Assembly: GCF_022440845.1 (NCBI RefSeq)
Contig: NZ_JAKNTO010000001.1
Coordinates: 1,116,001 to 1,180,000 of the forward strand
Origin: Ruminococcus sp. OA3
GTDB taxonomy: Bacteria; Bacillota; Clostridia; Lachnospirales; Lachnospiraceae
Reading direction: 5' to 3'
Length of the DNA stretch: 64,000 nt
The notes below the pieces were generated by a model that saw only the letters and a program-made list of their open reading frames with translations, was not told the origin of the DNA and ran no database searches. Of this stretch, positions 42,777 through 52,528 are shown piece by piece. How positions within the stretch are numbered: the first letter of the stretch is position 1; every line of letters starts with the position of its first letter. The translations under genes and the position numbers were made by a program.

Positions 42777-45236
42777 ATGGACAGAACAAAAATGGTTTTT
42801 AGAAAGCTGCTATCCGTGGCGTTGTGCCTGTGTATGGCAGTTACCATGATATCTGCGGCAGCATATCCGGCAGTGGTAGAAGCTGCCCAGGAGATGGAAT
42901 GGGATGGCACGCTGACGGATTTATCCAGCGGGATTTATTACATTCCAAAAGGCAAGACGGTAACGACAAAGGGTTTGGTTATTATCGGGGAGAATGCCGT
43001 ACTGAGAGTAGAGGGGAGCTGGATTCTCCAGGAACAGGGCGAATTCAGTCTGTTGGGAAGCGTACAGTGTGCAGGGGGAGAGATTATTCTGGAGTCTGCA
43101 TATGAGCCTTGTGTTTCTTACGTAAATCCAATGGCAAACCTTGAAAGTATAACGCTGAAATCTGGTCGGCTGCACAACAAGGGGGGGTCTGTGGGCCGTG
43201 TTGAAATCACCGGCGCCGCGACAGAATTTATCAATTATGATGGTGCCAGCATAAACAGTGTCCTTATGACGGACGGATGGCTGTCCAATGATCAGGACGG
43301 ATCTGTAATTGAGGATGTTGTGCAGACAGGGGGAACGCTGTATAACTGTGCGGGAGGGACCATCAATAATATAGCAGTCCAGAGCCAATCTCAAAACAAT
43401 AATATTGTTTTTGACAATTATAAAGGCGGAATCGTAGAGAAATTGACAGTATCCGGTGATGCGGGATACAACATCTATAATCGTAACGCCGAGAGCGGTG
43501 GTGTACCCGTTATCAGAGAGCTGTATATGGATCCGGGATATTACTGGGTTTACAACGACTATAACGGTCGGATCGACAAGGTATATGCCAGAGGGGAAGG
43601 CGGCGCCAAACCTGAACTTGTGAATAATTACGGTGCCAGTATCGGACAGGCATTTATGGGTAATAAGAGTGTGGTATCCAACCGTACCTATACCAACCAA
43701 AACACAAATACAACAAAGTCGGGAACGATAGAAGAACTCTATCTGTTCGGAGAGGTGACGGTGGATAATCTGGGTGAGGCAAGTATAGGCAGCCTGTATG
43801 CGAATGTGCCTTCCGGCTATACCCACTGGCTGACAGGCATTACGGATGATTCACCGGATGCGGGTGCGATAGGAAGTCTTTATTACAAGATTGAGAAACA
43901 GCCCGATACTGCTGATCTGATACAGATAGGCCAGGAGAATACAGTTGCTTTGGGCGGAATAGGTAATGTATACGGGAGAACCGATTCCTATGATGGTGTA
44001 TACGGCGTGTACGGCGAAGATGTGAGGCTGACACCGACCGTACCAGCAGAAATACGCAACAATACGAATGGATTGGATGACGTACCGCTGGAATCCGACG
44101 GTGCGGGAGGATTTATCCTCCCTGTAACAGCTCAGAACGCCTGGCTGTCGGCCAGAGTCTATTCCGGTGATGCCACTTTGTCAGGTTTTACTTACCGCAT
44201 AGACGGCGGAGAACCGATCGAAGTACCCGGTTTTGCGCCTTCAACAACTGAATACACCCTTGTTCTGCCGAGAACAGTTTCACCGGACGCCAGGATTTCT
44301 CTCGATGGAACTCTGAATGATCCTGCTGCCCGGGTAAAGGAAAATGTGCCTCTGGCACTGAGTTTTGGTACGCACGTATATGAAAATCCTGCGTATATGA
44401 CGATACAGGCGGAGGATGGTTCGGAGAATACTTACAAAGTCAGGGCAGGCATTGAACCAGACCGGCCGAATTTTGAAGATTCATCGGTAAAAGGCCTCGA
44501 AAACGGAGCTTACAGACAGAATGAAAAGCCTGTAATTACGGCGGTTGGGGCAGGCATGGATAATCAGGAACCGGTAATGGGTGATGTGAGGTATATCCCG
44601 GCAGCATGGCAGGTTGACAACGGCAAAATACTTGCGGGTACCTGGGGACAGAAGCCGTATACTTCAGAGATCGATATGTCAAAACTGAGTATCGGGGAAC
44701 ATACACTTTCGGTCACGTTCAGTCAGCAGATGTTTGGAGAACTGAGTTCTGAAACGGGCAACTTCGGATGGGGTGACACGGGTGAGGGACCGGAGGGAGG
44801 TTTTGTGATTCCTGTTGCATTTACGGTAAAAGCGGAAGAGAAAACTTCAGAATATACCCTTACGGTAGAAAACGGAACCGGATCAGGCGTATACCCTGCA
44901 GGTGAAAAAGTCACCATTAAGGCGGACACAGCGCCGGCAGGAAAAGTATTTGACAAGTGGGTTCTGGGAAAAGACAGTTCAGGTAAGATTACGAGCACAA
45001 CCAGGCAGCAGACAACGTTCACCATGGGCGAGGGAGATGCCACAGTAACCGCGACCTATAAGAATAAAACTTCAGGTACGGGAGGAACTGGAGACACAGG
45101 CAATAAGACCACCACAGTCAGGAGTCCGAAGACAGGAGATGCGTCAATGTCCGTATGGATGCTTATGGCGTTTATGATGGGCTCAGGTGCACTGGCGGCT
45201 GTTCTGTGCAGCAGGCGCAGAAGAAAAAATAAATAG
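42777..45236 (+). CDS. Cell-wall-anchored surface protein
   Basis: An 819-residue secreted protein. A signal peptide (residues 1-36, ending AAAYPAVVEA) is followed by a Gly/Asn-rich repeat region that looks like a beta-helix. A C-terminal InlB/bacterial-repeat domain follows (YTLTVENGTGSGVYPAGEKV, then FTMGEGDATVTATY). It ends with SPKTGD, a hydrophobic segment and RRRRKNK, a sortase sorting signal in which Ser replaces the usual Leu. Ligand unknown; probably an adhesin. GGAGGGAG precedes the start. Confidence 0.85.
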   Translation: MDRTKMVFRKLLSVALCLCMAVTMISAAAYPAVVEAAQEMEWDGTLTDLSSGIYYIPKGKTVTTKGLVIIGENAVLRVEGSWILQEQGEFSLLGSVQCAGGEIILESAYEPCVSYVNPMANLESITLKSGRLHNKGGSVGRVEITGAATEFINYDGASINSVLMTDGWLSNDQDGSVIEDVVQTGGTLYNCAGGTINNIAVQSQSQNNNIVFDNYKGGIVEKLTVSGDAGYNIYNRNAESGGVPVIRELYMDPGYYWVYNDYNGRIDKVYARGEGGAKPELVNNYGASIGQAFMGNKSVVSNRTYTNQNTNTTKSGTIEELYLFGEVTVDNLGEASIGSLYANVPSGYTHWLTGITDDSPDAGAIGSLYYKIEKQPDTADLIQIGQENTVALGGIGNVYGRTDSYDGVYGVYGEDVRLTPTVPAEIRNNTNGLDDVPLESDGAGGFILPVTAQNAWLSARVYSGDATLSGFTYRIDGGEPIEVPGFAPSTTEYTLVLPRTVSPDARISLDGTLNDPAARVKENVPLALSFGTHVYENPAYMTIQAEDGSENTYKVRAGIEPDRPNFEDSSVKGLENGAYRQNEKPVITAVGAGMDNQEPVMGDVRYIPAAWQVDNGKILAGTWGQKPYTSEIDMSKLSIGEHTLSVTFSQQMFGELSSETGNFGWGDTGEGPEGGFVIPVAFTVKAEEKTSEYTLTVENGTGSGVYPAGEKVTIKADTAPAGKVFDKWVLGKDSSGKITSTTRQQTTFTMGEGDATVTATYKNKTSGTGGTGDTGNKTTTVRSPKTGDASMSVWMLMAFMMGSGALAAVLCSRRRRKNK

Positions 45237-45249
45237 TGAAATAAATAGG

Positions 45250-45274
45250 AGCCTCCCGGGTAATCCGGGAGGCT
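45250..45274 (+). terminator. Hairpin after the surface protein gene
   Basis: AGCCTCCCGG and CCGGGAGGCT form a 10-bp stem; the T tract is short (TTCTT). Confidence 0.65.
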
Positions 45275-45392
45275 TCTTAGAATCTGGAATTATCTGGAAG
45301 ATAAAAATTTAAACGGTGTTCTGGGTTAACAAAACCTGCAAAAACCTGTATAATAATCTAAAAGTTCAGGGGTATCTGGGGGCAGGAGAAAT

Positions 45393-47489
45393 ATGGAACG
45401 ATTCCGAAAGATTCTTAATAATAATATATTTATCTTTTCTGTAAGGCAGGGTCTTTTACTGACCATACCTTTTTTGATGATTGGTTCTTTCTCGCTGGTC
45501 ATTATGAATTTTCCAGTCAGTGCGTGGCAGGAATATCTGTCGTCTGTGGCCGGGGGTACGATCCACATGTTTCTGATGGGCATGTATCAGGCAACATTTG
45601 GTTCCCTGTCGTTTATCTTTGCCCTGATGATATCCTTTGCATACGGGGAGGAACAAAGGGTTTATGAGAATACACACGTGTTCTTTCCGGCAGTCACCCT
45701 GTGCTCCTTCATTGCATTTTGTTATCCCAGCGGCGGACTGTCGATCTGGGGTCCAGAGTGGAGTTTTACCGCTATTTGTATTACGATTGTCAGCTGCTGG
45801 CTGCTCACGGTTTTTTACCGTCTGGTTTCTCTGCATCAGCGGCTTTACACTGTCGGTGTGGCATATAATTTTAATGCATCCATGCAGAGCCTGGTTCCTG
45901 CAGTACTGACGGTAGCTGCCTGCGGTGTATGCGGTGTCATTCTGTTTCTGATTTTTGATGATACTAATATTATGAACTTTGGTTCTTATCTGTTTATGCG
46001 CCTGTTTGGAAGCATGGGGAACGGCCTGGCATCCATGCTGCTCTACATCGTCCTGTCTCACGTACTGTGGTTTTTCGGGATTCATGGAACGAATACACTG
46101 GAAGCCGTCTCAAGAAGACTGTTTGAGTCTGAGATACTTATGAATCAGGACATGCTGGCACAGGGGCTGATTCCCACACACATTTTCAGCAAGACGTTCC
46201 TGGACACCTTTGTATTCATAGGGGGATGCGGCAGTACTCTTTGCATGATACTGGCATTGTTTCTGGTAGCCAGGAAGAAGAACAACCGGCGTCTTGCAAA
46301 GCTCTCACTTCCAGCCGTTGTTTTTAATATTAATGAACTGGTATTGTTCGGTTTCCCTATCATATTCAGTGCGGATATGATTCTTCCGTTTATCCTGACG
46401 CCTGTGGTGCTGACCGGGATTAGCAGTCTGTCCATGTATCTTAACCTGGTACCTGTTGCAGCGCAAAGCGTGGAGTGGACCGTTCCGGTGTTATTCAGCG
46501 GATATATGGCGACAGGATCGGTGAGGGGGAGTCTGCTGCAGCTTGTGAACCTCGCAGTGGGTACACTCATCTATATTCCCTTTATTAAAAAGAGTGAGGA
46601 TATTCAGGAAAAAGAATTTCTGAGTAAGATTAAGAAACTGGAAACTGCAATGAACCAGGAACAGCATTCAGTATGGATGCAGAATTTTCATTGGAAGACA
46701 TATGAGAATCGGCAGACTGCAAAACTGCTCACTGCGGATCTGCAGTACGCGCTGTCGAAAGGGGAACTGCAGCTGTATTATCAGCCTCAGATCCACCATG
46801 ATGGTACACTGTATGGATGTGAAGCACTGCTGCGCTGGAACTATATGGGGCACTCGTATATTTATCCGCCTCTGATCATCGCCCTTGCTGTGCAGTCGGG
46901 GTTCATCGATTCCCTGGGGCTTTCGATTATTCGTCTGGCTTGCAAGGATATGAAACAGGCAGAGAGGGAACTTGGGTATCCCATAACATTTTCTGTCAAT
47001 ATTCTGCCGCTTCAGCTTGAGACCCCCGGTTTTGCCCGGAGTGTCAGTGAGATCATGAAGGAGACAGAAGTTGACAGCAAATATATGACGATTGAACTGA
47101 CAGAACAGGTTGCACTGAATCCGGGGCCAGTTCTGGAAAAAGAACTGGAAGCATTAAAAGATGCCGGTATCCGCATCAGCATGGACGACTTTGGAATGGG
47201 GCATGGTTCACTGAACTATCTGAATTCAACCCACTTTGACGAAGTCAAAATAGACGGGGCCCTGATCAAACGCCTCCCGGATCATGCGCAGACCTGTGAA
47301 CTGGTGGGAAATATTATGAACATGTCTCAGATACTGCGGGTGGATACGGTGGCTGAGTGTGTTGAGACTGAGGAACAGGTCAATATGCTTGAACACCTGG
47401 GATGTGAGATTTACCAGGGATATCATTACAGCAGGCCGCTTCCGCTGGACGATTTTATCCGGTTTTTGGATCCTTTAAAGAAATGTTAA
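45393..47489 (+). CDS. PTS EIIC-like membrane domain fused to EAL phosphodiesterase
   Basis: A 698-residue protein. The first 420 or so residues are a PTS EIIC-like membrane domain (about ten hydrophobic segments, with HVLWFFGIHGTN and ELVLFGFPIIF typical of the lactose/cellobiose type). The C-terminal 250 residues are an EAL domain with EALLRW, ELTEQ, DDFGMGHGSLNYL, VKIDG, AECVE and QGYHYSRPL all present, so c-di-GMP hydrolysis should be intact. Such fusions are known from Clostridioides difficile. The membrane part probably senses a sugar and does not transport it, since no EIIA/EIIB is nearby. Its stop overlaps that of the convergent regulator gene by 4 bp. Confidence 0.9.
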   Translation: MERFRKILNNNIFIFSVRQGLLLTIPFLMIGSFSLVIMNFPVSAWQEYLSSVAGGTIHMFLMGMYQATFGSLSFIFALMISFAYGEEQRVYENTHVFFPAVTLCSFIAFCYPSGGLSIWGPEWSFTAICITIVSCWLLTVFYRLVSLHQRLYTVGVAYNFNASMQSLVPAVLTVAACGVCGVILFLIFDDTNIMNFGSYLFMRLFGSMGNGLASMLLYIVLSHVLWFFGIHGTNTLEAVSRRLFESEILMNQDMLAQGLIPTHIFSKTFLDTFVFIGGCGSTLCMILALFLVARKKNNRRLAKLSLPAVVFNINELVLFGFPIIFSADMILPFILTPVVLTGISSLSMYLNLVPVAAQSVEWTVPVLFSGYMATGSVRGSLLQLVNLAVGTLIYIPFIKKSEDIQEKEFLSKIKKLETAMNQEQHSVWMQNFHWKTYENRQTAKLLTADLQYALSKGELQLYYQPQIHHDGTLYGCEALLRWNYMGHSYIYPPLIIALAVQSGFIDSLGLSIIRLACKDMKQAERELGYPITFSVNILPLQLETPGFARSVSEIMKETEVDSKYMTIELTEQVALNPGPVLEKELEALKDAGIRISMDDFGMGHGSLNYLNSTHFDEVKIDGALIKRLPDHAQTCELVGNIMNMSQILRVDTVAECVETEEQVNMLEHLGCEIYQGYHYSRPLPLDDFIRFLDPLKKC

Positions 47490-48937
47490 GGTCCGTACAA
47501 TACGATGTTCTCAAGGTTCGTTATGCCGCCCGCTGACAAAATCTGTTTTGTGATCATGAAAGCGACTTCTACCAGACGGTAGAAGGAGCAGGCAAACTGA
47601 GAAGCATTACGGTTCTTACAGCTTTTTACTATGTCCTGTGCAATTTCATGCCAGCCGGTAAGATGCCGGGATTCGGCATTTTCGAAGCGCAGTATGCTTC
47701 CGTTTAACAGCTGGAGAGTTATCTTTCCGTAGATTTCCTGCAAAGCATATAATGGGCAATGCCGTACGACCGCCTGCAAGGTATTGCTGAGTACTGCCTC
47801 GAGGGCTTCCTTATCATCTTCCCGGGTGGCGGCATCGCGGATAGATTCCAGAGTTTCAGAATCAAAATATGGGAACGTATAGTTGATGACAGGATCATTG
47901 AAAGCCGCAAGCATCTGAAGGATTTCTAAGAAATCTTTGAAATAGCCGTCAGACATAAAACTCCCCGGTTTTTGAAGAACTTCTGTACCGCAGCTGGAAA
48001 TAACCATACTTCCTCTGCCGTTTAAGGTCTGTAAGATGCCGAGTTCATTCAGCATACGAATCGTGCGCCGCATCGTACTGACAGAGACATGGTAAGTAGA
48101 TGCCAAATGATGATAGGGAGGCAGAAAAGTTCCCGGCTGATAACGTCCCTGATTGATTTTGCAGATGATATCCGTTGCGATCATATCAATATATCGAATC
48201 CGTCCTTTGTTCGGTTCCCAGATAAATGGTGTTGCCGGGGTATTACTGGAGGGAGGCAATACATTTTCAAAATACTGATCGATCTTGTTGTGAAACGCCA
48301 GGCTGAGCTGAATTAAGTGCTGTTTCGATAAACGTAGATTTCCATCTCGATACTCCTGCATGCACTGTTGGAATCCTGACAACACATGCTGTATGAATTG
48401 ACTGGTCGTTTTTTCTCCGTCAAGAGCCTGAAGTATGTCTAAGAAAGCGCTGCCGGAAAACGACAGAATATCATAAAAAAGGCTTAGTAAGGCCTGGCTG
48501 CCAGATGCCCTGATTGATTGAAAGAAAGAATCGTAAAGGCGTTTGACATAATATGTGTTTTTCCGACCGGGCGCTGCGGCTTCCACTAAGCTGTCATCCA
48601 GATGTGAAAAACTATAGAAACAGAGTGCAGGGGAGATAAGCTCCAGTGTTTTGTTCAGGTCTTTCAACGCTGTCATTCGCTCCCTGAATATATCTGATTT
48701 AAGATAATCAGGATAAGGTTTACTTATAATATCAGAAGATTTTTTGCGGTTTATTTTGATGAGTCCCGCTTGTTCAAGCATCTTAAGAGCGCGCTGAGCA
48801 GGGCAATACGAAACATCATATAACTGTGCGATTTCCATGACTGAAGGAAACGGTTCCGCATCGTCAAAAAAGCCAATCTGTATCTGTGTAGCAAGATCAC
48901 GGTAGATTGTCTGCTCCTGGCTGTTTGAATTTGTCAT
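47486..48937 (-). CDS. Regulator with two GntR-type winged helices
   Basis: A 483-residue regulator with two GntR-type winged-helix domains. The first is at residues 8-70 (DAEPFPSVMEIAQLYDVSYC then ALKMLEQAGLIKI). The second is at about 245-310 (FLPPYHHLASTYHVSVSTMR then IRMLNELGILQT). No FadR/UTRA/aminotransferase domain is recognisable; the rest is helical. Two winged helices in one chain are unusual. It is convergent with the EIIC-EAL gene. Function unknown. Confidence 0.8.
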   Translation of the reverse strand: MTNSNSQEQTIYRDLATQIQIGFFDDAEPFPSVMEIAQLYDVSYCPAQRALKMLEQAGLIKINRKKSSDIISKPYPDYLKSDIFRERMTALKDLNKTLELISPALCFYSFSHLDDSLVEAAAPGRKNTYYVKRLYDSFFQSIRASGSQALLSLFYDILSFSGSAFLDILQALDGEKTTSQFIQHVLSGFQQCMQEYRDGNLRLSKQHLIQLSLAFHNKIDQYFENVLPPSSNTPATPFIWEPNKGRIRYIDMIATDIICKINQGRYQPGTFLPPYHHLASTYHVSVSTMRRTIRMLNELGILQTLNGRGSMVISSCGTEVLQKPGSFMSDGYFKDFLEILQMLAAFNDPVINYTFPYFDSETLESIRDAATREDDKEALEAVLSNTLQAVVRHCPLYALQEIYGKITLQLLNGSILRFENAESRHLTGWHEIAQDIVKSCKNRNASQFACSFYRLVEVAFMITKQILSAGGITNLENIVLYGP

Positions 48938-49073
48938 TTCGTAATATCCTTTCTAAGATCAGTTTGTGATGACCGGGGGCTAACATCTATATCATACCAC
49001 ATATTTTTTTTCCATTATAGAAAAACTGACAATAATCTGACAGAACATTAGATATTGTACGATATCAAACATG

Positions 49074-49109
49074 AAAAATCACCCGGGCGATTTTGCCCGA
49101 GTGATTTTT
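49074..49109. terminator. Bidirectional hairpin between divergent genes
   Basis: AAAAATCACCCGGGC pairs with GCCCGAGTGATTTTT (14 pairs, one mismatch) and is flanked by A and T runs, so it could act on both strands. Because both neighbours diverge, it may be an attenuator in the leader of the minus-strand regulator gene. Confidence 0.6.
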
Positions 49110-49145
49110 ATATAAATTCTTGAATTTATCAATTTGGTAATTTGG

Positions 49146-49174
49146 TTGTAATAAAAAATGCTTTTTGCTATAAT
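49146..49174 (+). promoter_or_regulatory. Promoter of the hybrid kinase gene
   Basis: TTGTAA at 49146-49151 and TATAAT at 49169-49174 with a 17-bp spacer and extended TGC. Confidence 0.65.
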
Positions 49175-49292
49175 TGATATTATCAAATGTTATATAATAT
49201 GAACAAGGTTGTATGAGAAAGATTACAGGAATGATGAAAGCACTGGAATTGATAAGCATATAAATTTTTTACGGCAAAAGAACGGGGTTAAA

Positions 49293-51926
49293 ATGAATGG
49301 ACGGGAAGTAGAACAGGAGGATGCGGTAAGCAAAAAGATATACTGGTCAGGCACGGTCATATTACTTGGACTGTTACTGCTTTTTTTGATTGTTATGCTT
49401 TTCAGCAACAACAAATTGGCATCACAGATCAGGCTGCTTACGGAGCATCCATTTACTGTAAATGGAGACATCAGCGATGTAAAGACTGATCTGGCGCTTA
49501 TGCGTATCCGAACGGAACGGCTGCAGTCCTATAATCAGGCTGCGGACATAAAAATTGTTGAGGCGGCACTGAATGACCTCTATACAGACATAGAGGGATT
49601 GATCAGTGAGATTGACGCTTTATACCTGGGGCCGGACGAAGACATAGACGAGCTCAGTGACACTTATAAGGCTATCAGTGAGGGGCAGAGGCATCTCCTT
49701 CGATTTGCTGCACTGCCGGATTCTACGAATGATACGATTGCTGAATATGAAGAGGAACATCTCTACCCTCTCTACGAAAAATTTGAAAAGAGTGCAGAGA
49801 GGATATTGACATATGTACGAAATACACAGCAGAGTATTTTCACTTCTGCGGATCACATGAGTAAGTTAACGGTTGTGTGGGCATTTGTCATTTTCTTTGT
49901 GATGTCAATAGCACTGCTCTTTTTTCAGTCATCAGTCAGAAAGATTAATCTTCGGCTTTACCAGAAAAACTGCCAGTTCGAGATTCTTTCTGATACGGTA
50001 GATGAGGCATTTCTGATCTTTGGGACGGAGGAGATAGAATGTGATTTTGTTTCAAACAGAACAGGTAAAGTTTTGGGTCTGTCTGCTGACCGACTGCGGA
50101 AAGACCGTACACTGATCTACCAGTATATGAGTAAAGAAACAGCAGAGGAAATACACAGGGAAATATATTCAGGGATGAAAGAATCCTGGGATAAGGTGAT
50201 CGAATATTATGATCCGCGTAGTACAGAACCTCATTGGCTGCAGGTGTGCTTCTATCGGATCAGCAGTCAAACAGAAATAAAATATATTATGACCCTGACT
50301 GACCGTACGGAAGAACATCGTGCAAATCTCGTCCTGCAGGATGCGCTGGTAAATGCACAGAATGCCAATAACGCAAAGCGTGATTTTCTTTCCCACATGA
50401 GCCATGAGATTCGTACACCGATGAATGCGATCATAGGTATGACGACAATCGCTGCCGCATCTACTCAGACCCCCCGCAGGGTGGAGGACTGCCTGGAGAA
50501 AATCAGTTATTCTTCCAAGCATCTGCTCATGCTCATTAACGATGTGCTGGATATGTCAAGAATTGAGAGCAACCGCATAAAGATTAGAAAAGAACCATTT
50601 GAACTATACCAGTTCCTTAATTCTTTCGTCTCTGTTATTTTTCCACAGGCAAGCAGCAAGGGGCTGGAATTTATTGAAAAAACAACTGATTTTACAGAAC
50701 ATACAACGTATCTTGGAGATGCCCTGAGGCTCAATCAGATTCTTTTGAATCTGGTTTCAAATGCCGTCAAATTTACGCCCGGCGGAGGAAAAGTAAACCT
50801 GGAAGTGAAACGTCTGCCATCCCGCGGCAGGAAAAGCTGGATTCGTTTTGTTGTATCGGATACCGGAATCGGGATGAGTAAAGACGCGCTGGGGCGTCTT
50901 TATACACCGTTCGAACAGGCAGATGCATCGATTGCACAAAAATACGGAGGTACCGGACTTGGCATGCCCATTACGCAGAATCTGGTATCGCTGATGGGTG
51001 GATACATTGACGTTAAGAGCAGGCCTGATGAGGGTACAACATTTACTGTGGAATTGCCATTTGAGCAAAGTGAAGTCGATCTACAGCCGTTTCATGAGAA
51101 AACACTGGAATCTCTTCATGCCCTTGTGGCTGACGATGAACAGGACATCTGTGAGCATACGATATTACTGCTGAACAAGATGAAGATTAATGCGGAGTGG
51201 GTCCTCAGCGGAAACGAAGCGGTTGAGCTGGTGATTTCAGCTCAGGAGTCGGGACAGGGGTTTGACGTCTGCTTCATTGACTGGAAGATGCCGGACCTGG
51301 ACGGTGTGGAGACTACACGGCTTATCAGGGAAAAGGTAGGGTGGAATACTCCCATTATTATCATCTCAGCGTACGACTGGACTGACATTGAAGAAGAGGC
51401 GCGTGCGGCTGGAGCTGATGCTTTTATCTCCAAACCTCTGTTCCAGTCCTCGATCTACAACGTGATCGTAGGGGTCACAAACGGAGCTTTTGGCATGGCA
51501 GAGTCAAATGAAAAAACAATGGGAGACTTTCTTTCTGGAAAGCGGCTTTTGCTGGCGGAGGATAACGCGCTGAATATGGAAATTGCCGTGACACTGCTGG
51601 AAATGAATGGGGCAGCAGTGGAAGGGGTTGTGAATGGTGCGGAAGCTGTGGAACGTTTTCTGCAGACAGAACCGGGCTATTTCGATGCTATTTTGATGGA
51701 TGTTCAGATGCCGGTCATGGATGGCTGTGAGGCAGCCAGATGTATCCGAAACTGTGCACGCGCAGACGCAATTAGTATTCCGATCATCGCAACAACAGCC
51801 AATGCCTTCGCTGAGGACGTTTCCATTGTGCTGGCTGCAGGGATGAATGCCCATATCAGTAAGCCGCTTGATATGGGACAGCTTTGCACCATGCTTTCCC
51901 GGCTGTGTGATAATACTGATGACTAA
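49293..51926 (+). CDS. Hybrid sensor histidine kinase with two receiver domains
   Basis: An 877-residue membrane kinase. Two membrane segments (about residues 22-42 and 190-212) flank an extracytoplasmic sensor of mostly helical character. A PAS-like region, the HisKA motif SHMSHEIRTPMNAIIGM, and the ATP domain (NLVSNAVKFTPGG, DTGIGMS, GGTGLGMPI) follow. Two receiver domains end the protein: ADDEQD with FIDWKMPDLDG, and AEDNALN with LMDVQMPVMDG. No HPt or output domain is present, so phosphate must pass to another protein. The start is uncertain; an upstream TTG at 49209 is possible. Confidence 0.9.
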   Translation: MNGREVEQEDAVSKKIYWSGTVILLGLLLLFLIVMLFSNNKLASQIRLLTEHPFTVNGDISDVKTDLALMRIRTERLQSYNQAADIKIVEAALNDLYTDIEGLISEIDALYLGPDEDIDELSDTYKAISEGQRHLLRFAALPDSTNDTIAEYEEEHLYPLYEKFEKSAERILTYVRNTQQSIFTSADHMSKLTVVWAFVIFFVMSIALLFFQSSVRKINLRLYQKNCQFEILSDTVDEAFLIFGTEEIECDFVSNRTGKVLGLSADRLRKDRTLIYQYMSKETAEEIHREIYSGMKESWDKVIEYYDPRSTEPHWLQVCFYRISSQTEIKYIMTLTDRTEEHRANLVLQDALVNAQNANNAKRDFLSHMSHEIRTPMNAIIGMTTIAAASTQTPRRVEDCLEKISYSSKHLLMLINDVLDMSRIESNRIKIRKEPFELYQFLNSFVSVIFPQASSKGLEFIEKTTDFTEHTTYLGDALRLNQILLNLVSNAVKFTPGGGKVNLEVKRLPSRGRKSWIRFVVSDTGIGMSKDALGRLYTPFEQADASIAQKYGGTGLGMPITQNLVSLMGGYIDVKSRPDEGTTFTVELPFEQSEVDLQPFHEKTLESLHALVADDEQDICEHTILLLNKMKINAEWVLSGNEAVELVISAQESGQGFDVCFIDWKMPDLDGVETTRLIREKVGWNTPIIIISAYDWTDIEEEARAAGADAFISKPLFQSSIYNVIVGVTNGAFGMAESNEKTMGDFLSGKRLLLAEDNALNMEIAVTLLEMNGAAVEGVVNGAEAVERFLQTEPGYFDAILMDVQMPVMDGCEAARCIRNCARADAISIPIIATTANAFAEDVSIVLAAGMNAHISKPLDMGQLCTMLSRLCDNTDD

Positions 51927-51944
51927 AGAAAATAAAATAAATCA

Positions 51945-51973
51945 TTGACAAATACAAGAAAAGGTAATATATT
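51945..51973 (+). promoter_or_regulatory. Promoter of marR-flavodoxin operon
   Basis: TTGACA at 51945-51950 and TATATT at 51968-51973 with a 17-bp spacer. The -10 lies inside the first of two palindromes. Confidence 0.7.
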
Positions 51974-51995
51974 ACTTATAAATGTAATGTATTAC
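51964..51995 (+). promoter_or_regulatory. Two tandem palindromic operators
   Basis: GTAATATATTAC (51964-51975, perfect) and GTAATGTATTAC (51984-51995, one central difference) repeat at 20 bp, about two helical turns, on the same DNA face. The first covers the -10 hexamer, so binding would repress. The regulator encoded next is the likely ligand. Confidence 0.75.
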
Positions 51996-52031
51996 CTTTT
52001 TGTGTGGAAACTAAGCGGAGGGGAGAAGCCT

Positions 52032-52511
52032 ATGAAATATATATACGAAGATATGCAGAAGAACCCGGTAGATTTCGGTGAGATGGATAACAGCTTTTTC
52101 CTGATCGGGCTACTGAATCAGTTTGTAAACCGGTTTCAGGTAGCAGGGGACCGTTTTTTTAAGGATATCAGCTGGAAACAGTGCTTTGTACTGATCTGTA
52201 TCCGTTTCTTTGAAAATCCGCCGACGCTTAAAGAGCTGTCGGAACTGATGGGGAGTTCACATCAGAACATCAAGCAGATGCTACTTAAACTGGAGAGGGC
52301 AGGATATATAGAGTTTATTCCTGATGAATCTGACAAGAGAAAGCGCAGGATAGTTCTCACAGAAAAAACACACCGCTTTACCGAGGAACATGATGCACCC
52401 AGTTCGGCGTTTATGGAGCAGCTGTTTCAGAACGTTGAGAGAGAAAATCTGGAAATCACGGTAAAGACGATCATGAAACTTGATGAACAGCTGAAACGTA
52501 TGAAAGTATGA
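52032..52511 (+). CDS. MarR-family regulator
   Basis: A 159-residue MarR-type winged-helix regulator, with PTLKELSELMGSSHQNIKQMLLKLERAGYI as the recognition region and wing PDESDKRKRRIVLTEK. ATG 52032 follows GGAGGGGAG; frames further upstream run through the operators. It probably represses its own promoter and the flavodoxin gene. Confidence 0.88.
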   Translation: MKYIYEDMQKNPVDFGEMDNSFFLIGLLNQFVNRFQVAGDRFFKDISWKQCFVLICIRFFENPPTLKELSELMGSSHQNIKQMLLKLERAGYIEFIPDESDKRKRRIVLTEKTHRFTEEHDAPSSAFMEQLFQNVERENLEITVKTIMKLDEQLKRMKV

Positions 52512-52528
52512 GCAGGAGGAGACTGAGA

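Larger units (their letters stand above)
48938..49292. other. Divergent intergenic region
   Basis: Between the double-GntR gene and the hybrid kinase gene. It holds a bidirectional hairpin (49074-49109) and a promoter (49146-49174). No other gene is supported. Confidence 0.6.

Noticed and set aside
42921-43826. 301-codon minus-strand frame inside the surface protein gene
   Set aside because: Antisense shadow; the plus-strand gene has signal peptide, domains and sorting signal.
51945-52031. Upstream extension of the MarR gene
   Set aside because: The extra codons run through the -10 and both palindromes; ATG 52032 has a strong ribosome site.
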